Notes: generated by a model not told the origin, from the letters alone. Shown: positions 1-6,475, counted from the first letter of the stretch. The stretch is 17,880 nt of DNA from an uncultured Fidelibacterota bacterium (GCA_913054425.1 CAJXJG010000013.1:1-17880); one strand, 5' to 3'. Program-made: numbers and translations.

Positions 1-1336
1 TTACATCTTCTTCTACGATTTGGGCTTTTAAATTTTTCTCAACTTCTTCATCTTCATGATTTTCAATATCGCTCTCATGTTTAATCATAAGAGTCTTTCT
101 CAGTAAGGCTTTTCCCCGATCAATTAGTAGCAAATTCAGGTCTCCTCTCAAGGAGGATTTTTCCTCAATGGTCATAAATTTGCGGTCTTTTTTTTGTGCA
201 TTTTGCACTATATAATCCATGGTTATTTCTAAAAGCATTTCCGAAAAACCAATGATGCTATGAGCAAGAGTTCTAATTTCAACTAAATTATTATCCCCAC
301 GGTTATCACTTTCTAACTTGCCCTCAAATAAATAAGTTATTTTTTCTACAAAAATAAAACTGGATTCCGTTATATACTTAATATCCGTTAAAAATTTATA
401 ATCCAAAATCTTAAGTGAATCCTTCTGTATCAGTTTTTGATTTATTATTTTTTTTGATTCAGCAACAGATTCAATCAAAAATTCAACATGTCCAATCAAT
501 CCAGTAAGCAGAGTACGTAGTTCAAACTCAATTTTTATATTTTGAACCCTAGCTTCTTTATTATTTTTGGTTACTTCCTCAAATTTCTCTAATAACGTTT
601 CACAAAAGTCCTTGATCTTGTTTAGGTCCGGCAATAGCTCATCGTTCAGTTGAGGGATATATTCCTTCGAAATAAAATATTCTTTCTTTTTAATTTTTAT
701 GGAATCAACATAGCCCTCTTTACCAGTTTTTCTTGTTTTTTGTTCAACCAGTCCGCCATTCTCAATATTTGTTTTTTCATCAATACCCTTATTCTTTTGT
801 TCTTTTATTCGCAATAAATTCGCTAATAAATCGCCTTTCTTTTTGTCTGATGTGATAATTGGGGTTCGTTTTTTTTCATCCGAAGGTTTCGTTATACTTT
901 CCTTAATGAACACCTTTGCATCATCTTCCATTTGTTTAATGGGCTTGCTTCTCTCGGGTTTTTTTAATATGGTTTTTTCCCGGGAAAGCTTCGACTCAAC
1001 AATCTTTTTTTTAGTTGCTGACCTGGTGGTTTTAGGGGAGGCGCTAACATTCTTGACAATTGATGGTTCAATATTATATGATTTAGCTGAAGCCAAATAT
1101 TTCTTCTTAGTAATTCCATTAATTACTTCTGTATCAGTAATAATTAATAGACCTACTTTTTCCAATTTCCTTATATGATAATAAATATTGTCTCTCGGAA
1201 ATTGTACTCTCTCAGCTATTTCGGTCGCTGTCAAGGCATTTTCATCGAGTTCTGCAATGATCTTATTTCCTACAGGATGATTGTAGGCTTTCATAACAGC
1301 TAAGCTGTCGATAGTAATTTCATGTTTTTGTTCCAA
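1..1336 (-). CDS. Winged-helix regulator with tandem DHp-like hairpins (partial, runs off left edge)
   Basis: The frame stays open for 445 codons from a TTG at 1336 to the window edge, so the C-terminus is missing. Residues ~10-82 form an ArsR/TrmB-like winged helix: TATEIAERVQ and FPRDNIYYHIRKLEKVGLL are the helix-turn-helix, followed by a wing. Residues ~95-210 are a Lys/Glu-rich, probably disordered linker. Residues ~215-425 are helical and contain two segments resembling kinase H-boxes: FELRTLLTGLIGHVEFLIE (271-289) and VEIRTLAHSIIGFSEMLLE (352-370). In both, the position of the phospho-accepting His is Phe or Val. The start is uncertain: TTG 1336 keeps the frame aligned with the duplicated copies upstream, where this codon is CTG; ATG 1294 is the alternative. 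Neither has a clear Shine-Dalgarno sequence. It is divergent from a FIST/kinase operon and preceded by palindromes, so autoregulation and control of that operon are likely (inference). I do not recognise a named family for the whole protein. Confidence 0.8.
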   Translation of the reverse strand, partial: MEQKHEITIDSLAVMKAYNHPVGNKIIAELDENALTATEIAERVQFPRDNIYYHIRKLEKVGLLIITDTEVINGITKKKYLASAKSYNIEPSIVKNVSASPKTTRSATKKKIVESKLSREKTILKKPERSKPIKQMEDDAKVFIKESITKPSDEKKRTPIITSDKKKGDLLANLLRIKEQKNKGIDEKTNIENGGLVEQKTRKTGKEGYVDSIKIKKKEYFISKEYIPQLNDELLPDLNKIKDFCETLLEKFEEVTKNNKEARVQNIKIEFELRTLLTGLIGHVEFLIESVAESKKIINQKLIQKDSLKILDYKFLTDIKYITESSFIFVEKITYLFEGKLESDNRGDNNLVEIRTLAHSIIGFSEMLLEITMDYIVQNAQKKDRKFMTIEEKSSLRGDLNLLLIDRGKALLRKTLMIKHESDIENHEDEEVEKNLKAQIVEEDV

Positions 1337-1353
1337 GATATTTATGAAATATA

Positions 1354-1371
1354 TTTATCTTTTAGGATAAA
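1354..1371 (-). promoter_or_regulatory. Conserved small hairpin in the regulator leader
   Basis: The inverted repeat TTTATC-(6 nt)-GATAAA lies just upstream of the regulator start. Copies at 1760-1775 and 2109-2124 keep the same loop with 5-bp arms. It may be a leader hairpin or simply overlap the -10 region; the function is unknown. Confidence 0.35.
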
Positions 1372-1393
1372 ATAACCAAGTTGATAAAAAGTC

Positions 1394-1409
1394 ATTACAA
1401 CGTTGTAAT
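1394..1409. promoter_or_regulatory. Operator-like palindrome 1 (perfect 16 bp)
   Basis: ATTACAACGTTGTAAT is its own reverse complement. It sits about 58 bp upstream of the regulator TTG start and has the longest symmetry of the six CAACGTTG sites. A role as operator for the neighbouring winged-helix protein is inferred. Confidence 0.6.
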
Positions 1410-1492
1410 ATTATAGGTTTTATTTTATGTTTAAAGCAATATAATAATTACATTTAATTTGCTTAAATTTTATTTAGATAATTATCAAATAA

Positions 1493-1506
1493 TTCAACGT
1501 TGTAAT
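1493..1506. promoter_or_regulatory. Operator-like palindrome 2
   Basis: ATTCAACGTTGTAA contains the 8-bp palindrome CAACGTTG (1495-1502), centred 97 bp from site 1. It follows the conserved stretch TTTAGATAATTAT. Confidence 0.5.
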
Positions 1507-1549
1507 CTTATTAAATCTATAATTAACCATTCTCAGTATCAGAAATAAT

Positions 1550-1699
1550 TTAATGGCCTACTTTTTTAATTTTCCTTATATGATAATAAATATTGTCTCT
1601 TGGAAATTGTACTCTCTCAGCTATTTCGTTCACTGTCAAGACATTATCATCCGGCTCTGCTATAACCTTATTTCCTACAGGATGATTGTAGGCTTTCAT
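1550..1699 (-). pseudogene. Truncated duplicate of the regulator: stand-alone 49-aa helix-turn-helix remnant
   Basis: From ATG 1699 to TAA 1550 the frame reads 49 residues, MKAYNHPVGNKVIAEPDDN onward, then EIAERVQFPRDNIYYHIRK, ending KVGH. It is co-linear with residues 15-62 of the intact regulator, with about 8 substitutions in 48, and stops just before the wing. Upstream codons also align, but the TTG used by the intact gene is CTG here (1739-1741). Most nucleotide changes alter the amino acid, including Leu to Pro in a helix, which points to relaxed selection and decay. The open frame nevertheless leaves room for a short DNA-binding or dimerisation competitor. I favour pseudogene. Confidence 0.6.
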
Positions 1700-1798
1700 A
1701 ACAGCTAAGCTGTCAATAGTAATTTCTTGTTTTTGTTCCAGGATATTTATGAAATATAATTATCTTTTAGGATAAATTTACTAAGTTGGTAAAAAAGT

Positions 1799-1812
1799 AT
1801 TACAACGTTGGA
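1799..1812. promoter_or_regulatory. Operator-like palindrome 3
   Basis: ATTACAACGTTGGA, with core CAACGTTG at 1803-1810. It is the unit-B equivalent of site 1, with the right outer arm eroded. Confidence 0.5.
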
Positions 1813-1889
1813 AAATTTACGTTATTCTTAAGGAGACAGAATAATTATAATCAGTATGCTTAAAATCCATTTAGATAATTATTAAATAA

Positions 1890-1903
1890 TTCAACGTTGT
1901 AAA
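1890..1903. promoter_or_regulatory. Operator-like palindrome 4
   Basis: Core CAACGTTG at 1892-1899, followed by TAAAT. It is the unit-B equivalent of site 2, centred 89 bp from site 3. Confidence 0.5.
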
Positions 1904-1947
1904 TTTCCTAAAATCTATAATTAACCATTCTCAGTATCAGCAATAAT

Positions 1948-2090
1948 TTAATGGCCTACTTTTTCAAATTTCCTCATCTGATAATAAATATTTTCTCTAG
2001 GAAATTGTACTCTCCCCAGCTATTTCAGTCGTTCTCAAGGCTTTCATAACAGTAAAGATATTAATAGTAATTTCTTTTTGTTTGTTCCAG
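1948..2090 (-). pseudogene. Second, heavily decayed duplicate of the regulator 5' end
   Basis: The sequence aligns to the regulator start region, but the frame is destroyed. Reading from the CTG at 2090, an in-frame stop appears within ten codons. An extra base (CTCCCCAGC against CTCTCAGC) shifts the helix-turn-helix frame. A 51-bp stretch is missing between short AGGC direct repeats that flank it in the intact gene. Not expected to make a protein. Confidence 0.75.
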
Positions 2091-2147
2091 GATATTTATG
2101 AAAAATAATTATCTTTTAGGATAAATTTACTAAGTTGAAAAAAAAGT

Positions 2148-2161
2148 ATTACAACGTTGGA
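2148..2161. promoter_or_regulatory. Operator-like palindrome 5
   Basis: ATTACAACGTTGGA, with core CAACGTTG at 2152-2159. It is the unit-C equivalent of site 1 and has the same right-arm change as site 3. Confidence 0.5.
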
Positions 2162-2238
2162 AAATTTACGTTATTCTTAAAGAGACAGAATAATTACAAT
2201 CAGTATGCTTAAAATCTATTTAGATAATTATTAAATAA

Positions 2239-2252
2239 TTCAACGTTGTAAT
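2239..2252. promoter_or_regulatory. Operator-like palindrome 6, nearest the FIST operon
   Basis: Core CAACGTTG at 2241-2248, followed by TAATC. It lies 89 bp from site 5 and about 90 bp upstream of the FIST start codon, so it could serve the rightward operon as well as the leftward regulator. Confidence 0.5.
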
Positions 2253-2286
2253 CTTAATCAAATCTATGATTAACTATTTATGGAAT

Positions 2287-2315
2287 TTAACCTGTTTATA
2301 GCATTAGATTATGTT
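2287..2315 (+). promoter_or_regulatory. Possible sigma70-type promoter for the FIST operon
   Basis: TTAACC (2287-2292), a 17-bp spacer and TATGTT (2310-2315) precede the FIST start. The downstream ribosome binding site AAGAGGTG (2324-2331) is good. The promoter boxes match the consensus only loosely, so this is a guess from spacing. Confidence 0.25.
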
Positions 2316-2337
2316 AACAGCAAAAGAGGTGTAAATA

Positions 2338-3474
2338 ATGCAAATTACTAATTTTAATACGATGCCAAATGGCTCATTTGGAATTGACTTTCCCGACCTG
2401 GATTCAGACAATACCTTGATCACTGTATTTGCTGATAGCAGTTTATTAGATGATGATTCAGTCTTAAATCCCTTAAGAGCTGCATACCCTAAATCCAAAT
2501 TCGTAGGCTGTTCAACTTCCGGTGAAATATTTCAATCTACGGTCAATGATAATACGGTTTCTGTTGCTGTAGCAAAATTTGAAAAAACAAATTTACAATG
2601 TTCTACAGCTGAAGTAACAAATATGTCCGACTCACGGGCAGCAGGGCAAACATTGGCCAATAATTTGAAATCAGATGATTTGACAGCTATTTTTATTTTA
2701 TCTGATGGACTCAATGTTAATGGTACTCAATTAGTCAACGGGATAAAAGCTAATGTATCAGAGGGTGTAATTATTACTGGGGGACTTGCTGGTGACGGAG
2801 CACGATTTGAGAGAACATGGATTCTCAAGGATAGAATACCAACACAAAACTTTGTTTCTGCAATTGGATTTTATGGAAAAAATATCAATATTAAGAGCGG
2901 ATCAATGGGTGGTTGGGATGTGTTTGGCCCGGAGAGGAAAGTCACAAAATCTAAAGATAATATTCTTTTTGAATTAGATGATAAACCAGCACTAGCCCTT
3001 TACAAAACCTATCTGGGTGAACTAGCTAATGAATTACCCTCCTCCGGTTTGTTATTTCCCCTGGCTATCCGGGAAAATGAGGATGATCAAAATCAAATTG
3101 TACGTACCATACTTGCTATAGATGAAAAAAATCAGTCTTTAACTTTTGCAGGCGATATACCAGAAGGATTCTTAGCACAGTTGATGAAGGCAAACTTCGA
3201 AAACTTAATTGGTGGTGCTTTTTCTGCTGCGGAACAAGCTAAATTATCCAATTCGAAAGAGAATACACTTGCAATTGCCATAAGTTGTGTGGGACGCAGA
3301 CTGGTCCTTAAAGAACGTACAGAAGAAGAATTAGAATCAGTCTTAGATGTCTTTTCACAAAATACCAAACTAGTCGGATTTTACTCCTATGGAGAGATTG
3401 CACCTCATGCCATTACTCAAGATTGCAGTCTTCACAATCAAACGATGACACTGACGGCTATCACAGAAAAATAA
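2338..3474 (+). CDS. FIST-domain sensory protein (FIST_N + FIST_C)
   Basis: A 378-residue cytosolic protein with no signal peptide or membrane segment. FIST_N spans about residues 25-220 and includes FVGCSTSGEIF (55-65) and TGGLAGDGARF (147-157). FIST_C follows, with LPSSGLLFPLAI (233-244), IGGAFSAAEQ (291-300) and the terminal LVGFYSYGEIAPH (345-357). FIST domains are thought to be sensors that bind small ligands, possibly amino-acid derived, and they usually sit beside kinases or cyclases. Length is typical of the family. ATG 2338 has a good ribosome binding site (AGAGGTG, 6-7 nt upstream). It is the first gene of a five-gene operon; one base separates its stop from the kinase start. Ligand unknown. 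Confidence 0.92.
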   Translation: MQITNFNTMPNGSFGIDFPDLDSDNTLITVFADSSLLDDDSVLNPLRAAYPKSKFVGCSTSGEIFQSTVNDNTVSVAVAKFEKTNLQCSTAEVTNMSDSRAAGQTLANNLKSDDLTAIFILSDGLNVNGTQLVNGIKANVSEGVIITGGLAGDGARFERTWILKDRIPTQNFVSAIGFYGKNINIKSGSMGGWDVFGPERKVTKSKDNILFELDDKPALALYKTYLGELANELPSSGLLFPLAIRENEDDQNQIVRTILAIDEKNQSLTFAGDIPEGFLAQLMKANFENLIGGAFSAAEQAKLSNSKENTLAIAISCVGRRLVLKERTEEELESVLDVFSQNTKLVGFYSYGEIAPHAITQDCSLHNQTMTLTAITEK

Positions 3475-3475
3475 A

Positions 3476-4447
3476 ATGCACCGCACTCTTGCACGTCAAC
3501 TCAAGCGTCTTGATCTCGGTGCAGAATCAGCTCCTGATTCTGTACAATGGAAACGGTTTACAAGGCTGGTAGATGGTACCTACAAAGGATTCGACCAAGA
3601 TCGTTATTTATTAGAAAGATCTCTTGAAATTTCATCAAAGGAATTAACTGAATTAAATAAGGAGCTTAGAAAAGCTTCAGAGCAGGCCAATGCAGCTAAT
3701 GAGGCAAAAAGTCAATTTCTAGCTAACATGAGTCATGAACTTCGTACACCCCTAAATGCGATTATTGGTTTTAGCGAATTGATCATGGAAGAATATCGAA
3801 ACTTGGAAACAAATGAAATTATTACCAGCCTTGAAAGAATTCATTCGTCGGGAAATCATTTACTTGTTTTGATTAATGAGATACTTGATCTTGCAAAAAT
3901 AGAGTCCGGTAAAATGGAATTAAATTTGGAAACATTTAACCTGAAAGATATATTATTGGAAATAGAAGGAATATCCATTCCTCTGGTAGATAAAAATCAT
4001 AATACTTTCAAAATACACTATGAAAATGAGATTGAAAATGTCTTTATGGATAAATTAAAAGTATTTCAAATAATGATCAATTTGATAAGCAATGCCGCAA
4101 AATTCACAAATAAAGGGGAGATAGAGTTATCATTAGAGAAAATCGAAAAGAAAGGAGCAGGCTGGATATCTTTAAAGGTTACAGATACTGGAATAGGGAT
4201 TTCCAAATCACAAATGAAAAAAATATTTTCTCCTTTTGTTCAAGCACATTATTCTGAACATAAAGAATACGGTGGCACAGGGCTCGGACTTAGTATAGTA
4301 AAAAAAATTTGCGACATTATGGGAGGCTCCATAACCTGCAAAAGTAAATTAAACCGGGGATCTACATTCACCTTAGAGCTTCCTACAATGGTAAATCGAA
4401 GAGAAAAAACACTATTTAGTCGACGAAAAACTGATAAATTGGATTAA
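3476..4447 (+). CDS. Soluble sensor histidine kinase partnered with FIST
   Basis: A 323-residue cytoplasmic kinase. Residues 1-60 carry the short N-terminal element often found on FIST-linked kinases and cyclases (HRTLARQLKRLDL and later DRYLLERSLEISS), running into a coiled coil. The HisKA domain has FLANMSHELRTPLNAIIGF with phospho-acceptor His87. The HATPase_c domain shows the N box NLISNAAKF, G1 DTGIGI and G2 GGTGLGLSI. No transmembrane helix, PAS domain or receiver is present, so input probably comes by contact with the FIST protein encoded one base upstream (inference from coupling). The downstream single-domain receiver is the obvious phosphate acceptor. All catalytic motifs are intact. 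Confidence 0.95.
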   Translation: MHRTLARQLKRLDLGAESAPDSVQWKRFTRLVDGTYKGFDQDRYLLERSLEISSKELTELNKELRKASEQANAANEAKSQFLANMSHELRTPLNAIIGFSELIMEEYRNLETNEIITSLERIHSSGNHLLVLINEILDLAKIESGKMELNLETFNLKDILLEIEGISIPLVDKNHNTFKIHYENEIENVFMDKLKVFQIMINLISNAAKFTNKGEIELSLEKIEKKGAGWISLKVTDTGIGISKSQMKKIFSPFVQAHYSEHKEYGGTGLGLSIVKKICDIMGGSITCKSKLNRGSTFTLELPTMVNRREKTLFSRRKTDKLD

Positions 4448-4485
4448 AATATTCAACATTAATTTTTAATGAAGAGGTAATAAAT

Positions 4486-4851
4486 ATGGAGAAAATACTA
4501 ATTGTGGAGGATAATGAGTTTAATCGCATTATGCTGAGCAGACGTTTAGAATTAAAAAAGTATGAAGTAATCTGCGCAGTTGATGGTCAGGAAGGCATTG
4601 ATTTAGCAAAATTAGAAAATCCTGATTTAATATTGATGGACCTTAGTCTTCCAGTTAAAGATGGTTGGGAAGCAACAAAAGAATTAAAAAACGATAGCAA
4701 GACAAAAAATATCCCGATCATTGCTTTAACTGCCCACGCCTTGGACAGTGATAAAAAACAAGCTTTAGAAGCAGGATGTGATGATTATGAAACAAAGCCA
4801 ATAAAATTTCAGCAATTGCTTTCCAAAATGAACGCATTAATGAAAAACTAA
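4486..4851 (+). CDS. CheY-like single-domain response regulator
   Basis: At 121 residues it is a receiver domain only. The acidic pair is E8/D9 (IVEDNEF), the phospho-acceptor is D52 (LILMDLSLP), and T82 (ALTAHAL) and K104 (ETKPIKF) complete the active site. The TAHAL and YxTKPI patterns resemble receivers of the DivK/hybrid-kinase type. The ribosome binding site is GAAGAGGT. It lies 38 bp after the kinase, its probable phosphodonor. With no output domain it must act through a protein partner; nothing in this operon is an obvious enzyme or DNA binder, so the divergent regulator is one candidate (inference). Confidence 0.95.
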   Translation: MEKILIVEDNEFNRIMLSRRLELKKYEVICAVDGQEGIDLAKLENPDLILMDLSLPVKDGWEATKELKNDSKTKNIPIIALTAHALDSDKKQALEAGCDDYETKPIKFQQLLSKMNALMKN

Positions 4852-4860
4852 ATAAACAGG

Positions 4861-5280
4861 ATGGATTATAATACACAATTTAAAAAAGACAGGAATAATG
4901 ATATTCAATTTCATCCATCTGACAAAATAGAATCTGAATTTATTTTCCTCCAATTGAAAGCTGAATGGAGTTTTTTACAAGAGAAATTAAATAGCGCAAT
5001 AGAAATGTTGGACAAACTTCCTGAGGGGAAGATCATAGAAAAAGCACAGGAAGTTGGTACACTAATTTTTATAAATAAGGCCCTTCAATCAATTAAGAAA
5101 AAATTTGAAGCGGTAAAAACATGGTTTATGGAAAATAAACACAATCAACCAGCCATCCCTAAAACACTAAATTTAAGAGAAGAAAGAATTCAATTGATCG
5201 ATGAATACATCGTAAATCTTCGTGATAAAATAAAAAATGATGACGTACCAATTAACCAGACAGAATCGGTGCCTATATGA
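4861..5280 (+). CDS. Helical protein of unknown function in the FIST operon
   Basis: A 139-residue, charged, mostly helical protein that I do not recognise. A central stretch (about residues 28-90) has long amphipathic helices around a LPEGK turn, followed by a Pro/Asn-rich loop and another helix (about 110-128). There is no signal peptide, no membrane segment, no cysteine and only two histidines (residues 18 and 94 by eye), so it is not an obvious Hpt phosphotransfer protein. It starts 9 bp after the receiver stop, without a strong Shine-Dalgarno sequence, and its stop overlaps the next start (ATGA). Operon position argues for a partner or adaptor of the receiver or kinase, but that is inference only. 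Confidence 0.75.
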   Translation: MDYNTQFKKDRNNDIQFHPSDKIESEFIFLQLKAEWSFLQEKLNSAIEMLDKLPEGKIIEKAQEVGTLIFINKALQSIKKKFEAVKTWFMENKHNQPAIPKTLNLREERIQLIDEYIVNLRDKIKNDDVPINQTESVPI

Positions 5281-5420
5281 GTGATATAGAAAAGAAACGC
5301 AGGAGCAAAATAGAGCTTTGGCTGAACAAGCATAACCATACCATGGAGCTTATGCGGACTGTGGTTTCTGTTGTGATATTAATCCTGCAAATATTTATTC
5401 TTTTCAAATTATTTCGTTAG
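5277..5420 (+). CDS. 47-aa single-pass membrane protein ending the FIST operon
   Basis: The start overlaps the previous stop as ATGA at 5277-5280 and the frame ends at TAG 5418-5420. The product has a basic N-terminal half (KKRRSKIELWLNKHNH) followed by one hydrophobic helix (about residues 27-44, VVSVVILILQIFILF) and a short basic tail LFR. It resembles small single-TM proteins that anchor or modulate a membrane or signalling complex, and could tether the otherwise soluble pathway. The overlap, coding-like composition and clear TM pattern support a real gene; the family is unknown. Confidence 0.65.
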   Translation: MSDIEKKRRSKIELWLNKHNHTMELMRTVVSVVILILQIFILFKLFR

Positions 5421-5443
5421 AAAAAAACTCAAACACTTTTTTC
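5420..5443. terminator. Weak A/T stem between convergent operons
   Basis: GAAAAAA and TTTTTTC flank a roughly 10-nt loop in the 43-bp gap between the rightward signalling operon and the leftward outer-membrane gene. It could terminate in both directions, but the stem has only one GC pair. Confidence 0.25.
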
Positions 5444-5463
5444 CAATTATGGTAATAATATTT

Positions 5464-6444
5464 TCAGAACTTAAACTGGAAATTGATTTTATATTCAGTT
5501 TTAGAAGGAACTGAACTATTTTCATTGGTATGCATACGAATATTAGGAGCAACAATAAATCCTGTTCCACAGTTCATCGAAATACCTGCCAATAAATAAT
5601 TTTTTCCATCTTTTATCACTGCTGAATCTGTATTTGGGTCATAGACATCATAGCGGACAAACCCGTCCAGTTTCTCTGAAATAGAGTAATTTCCGTTCAC
5701 AGAAACAACTTGTTGGGTACTCTCCCCATTTTTGGTTAACTGATTAACCTGCCCGCCGATTCGTAACCCCCCTCCGGCAAATCCACCAAACACACCAATC
5801 ATATTTGTAGGATCATTTTCTGTTTGTTCAGTAGAATAAACAATGCCAGCATTATAGCCGTCATTCTTACTAAGATTCATTTCTCCGAAGGTGGCATTCA
5901 GTGCAATTTTATGATATTTATCATCACCTTGCGGCTTCTTAAATCCTTCGCCGTTCACAATAACCATGCTTGCATTCAGATTATCCATTAAGGATCTAGA
6001 AATTCCAATCCCAAGATCAGCCGTTGCAGAGAACCCGTAATAATCAACAACAGATTTTTCAATAAATCTATAGCCCCAGTTTTTTTCCTGTACGTTGTAC
6101 GTATTCATACCAATCATTCCAAAACTCATTTTTCCTAAAGGAGATTTCCAGTCTAATTGAGCTTTTTTGAGAAATGCAATAAGTCTGGTGTCCTCGCTTA
6201 TATTTTCAAATCCCCCATCATTATTTAAATAAACAACATCTCCTTTGTTTGTTCGCCCCACATCAAAAATAACTTTGAAACTCACATCATCTGACACATC
6301 AACTCCATACATGAAATATTGACGATTAAAATTAAAGGCTGATGCATCACTACTATTGGTGTAATCGAAATAGGTAACACCACCGAATTTCCCCTGTGCA
6401 AAAAGCATTGTGGCTGCCAAACTGATAAGTAATAGTTTTTTCAT
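5464..6444 (-). CDS. Outer-membrane beta-barrel (porin-like) protein
   Basis: A 326-residue exported protein. The signal peptide is MKKLLLISLAATMLFAQ, with probable cleavage near residue 16. The mature part has alternating strand patterns throughout, many Gly/Asn turns, and ends YKINFQFKF with a C-terminal Phe, the usual recognition signal for barrel insertion. Segments such as VSVNGNYSISEKLDGFVRYD and KNYLLAGISMNCGTGFIVAP look like paired strands of a 12-16-strand porin. ATG 6444 has a strong Shine-Dalgarno sequence (AGGGGGAG). It follows the transglutaminase-like gene by 31 bp on the same strand, so they are probably co-transcribed. Substrate specificity cannot be read from sequence. Confidence 0.8.
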   Translation of the reverse strand: MKKLLLISLAATMLFAQGKFGGVTYFDYTNSSDASAFNFNRQYFMYGVDVSDDVSFKVIFDVGRTNKGDVVYLNNDGGFENISEDTRLIAFLKKAQLDWKSPLGKMSFGMIGMNTYNVQEKNWGYRFIEKSVVDYYGFSATADLGIGISRSLMDNLNASMVIVNGEGFKKPQGDDKYHKIALNATFGEMNLSKNDGYNAGIVYSTEQTENDPTNMIGVFGGFAGGGLRIGGQVNQLTKNGESTQQVVSVNGNYSISEKLDGFVRYDVYDPNTDSAVIKDGKNYLLAGISMNCGTGFIVAPNIRMHTNENSSVPSKTEYKINFQFKF

Positions 6445-6475
6445 TATTTTCTCCCCCTTTACTTGTTATTAATAA

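Larger units (their letters stand above)
1126..1530. repeat. Tandem repeat unit A (regulator 5' end plus leader)
   Basis: First of three ~400-bp direct repeats. The unit runs from the winged-helix wing codons of the intact regulator gene through its start and leader to the second CAACGTTG site. Matching landmarks, such as the stretch beginning TGATAATAAATATT, fall at 1176, 1581 and 1979, giving periods of 405 and 398 bp. The leader of this unit is more diverged from B and C than those two are from each other. Confidence 0.85.
1531..1928. repeat. Tandem repeat unit B
   Basis: Second copy of the regulator 5' end and leader. It starts at the TCTCAGTATCAG landmark and ends in the same landmark of unit C. 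It holds a truncated helix-turn-helix reading frame (1550-1699) and two CAACGTTG palindromes. Its non-coding half differs from that of unit C at only about six positions over roughly 155 bp. Confidence 0.85.
1929..2280. repeat. Tandem repeat unit C
   Basis: Third and shortest copy, closest to the rightward operon. The coding half has lost 51 bp and gained a frameshift. The non-coding half, with two CAACGTTG sites 89 bp apart, is nearly intact and its end lies about 60 bp upstream of the FIST gene start. Confidence 0.85.

Noticed and set aside
843..1178. Rightward 111-aa open frame
   Set aside because: It lies antisense to the winged-helix and linker part of the regulator, whose leftward frame is continuous and has recognisable domains.
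1394..2252. CRISPR array or mobile-element ends as explanation of the repeats
   Set aside because: The units are ~400 bp and made of a neighbouring gene's own 5' end; there are no short regular spacers, transposase or terminal inverted repeats.
2304..2498. Leftward 64-aa frame over the FIST start
   Set aside because: It is a shadow of the FIST gene, with no domain and no ribosome binding site.
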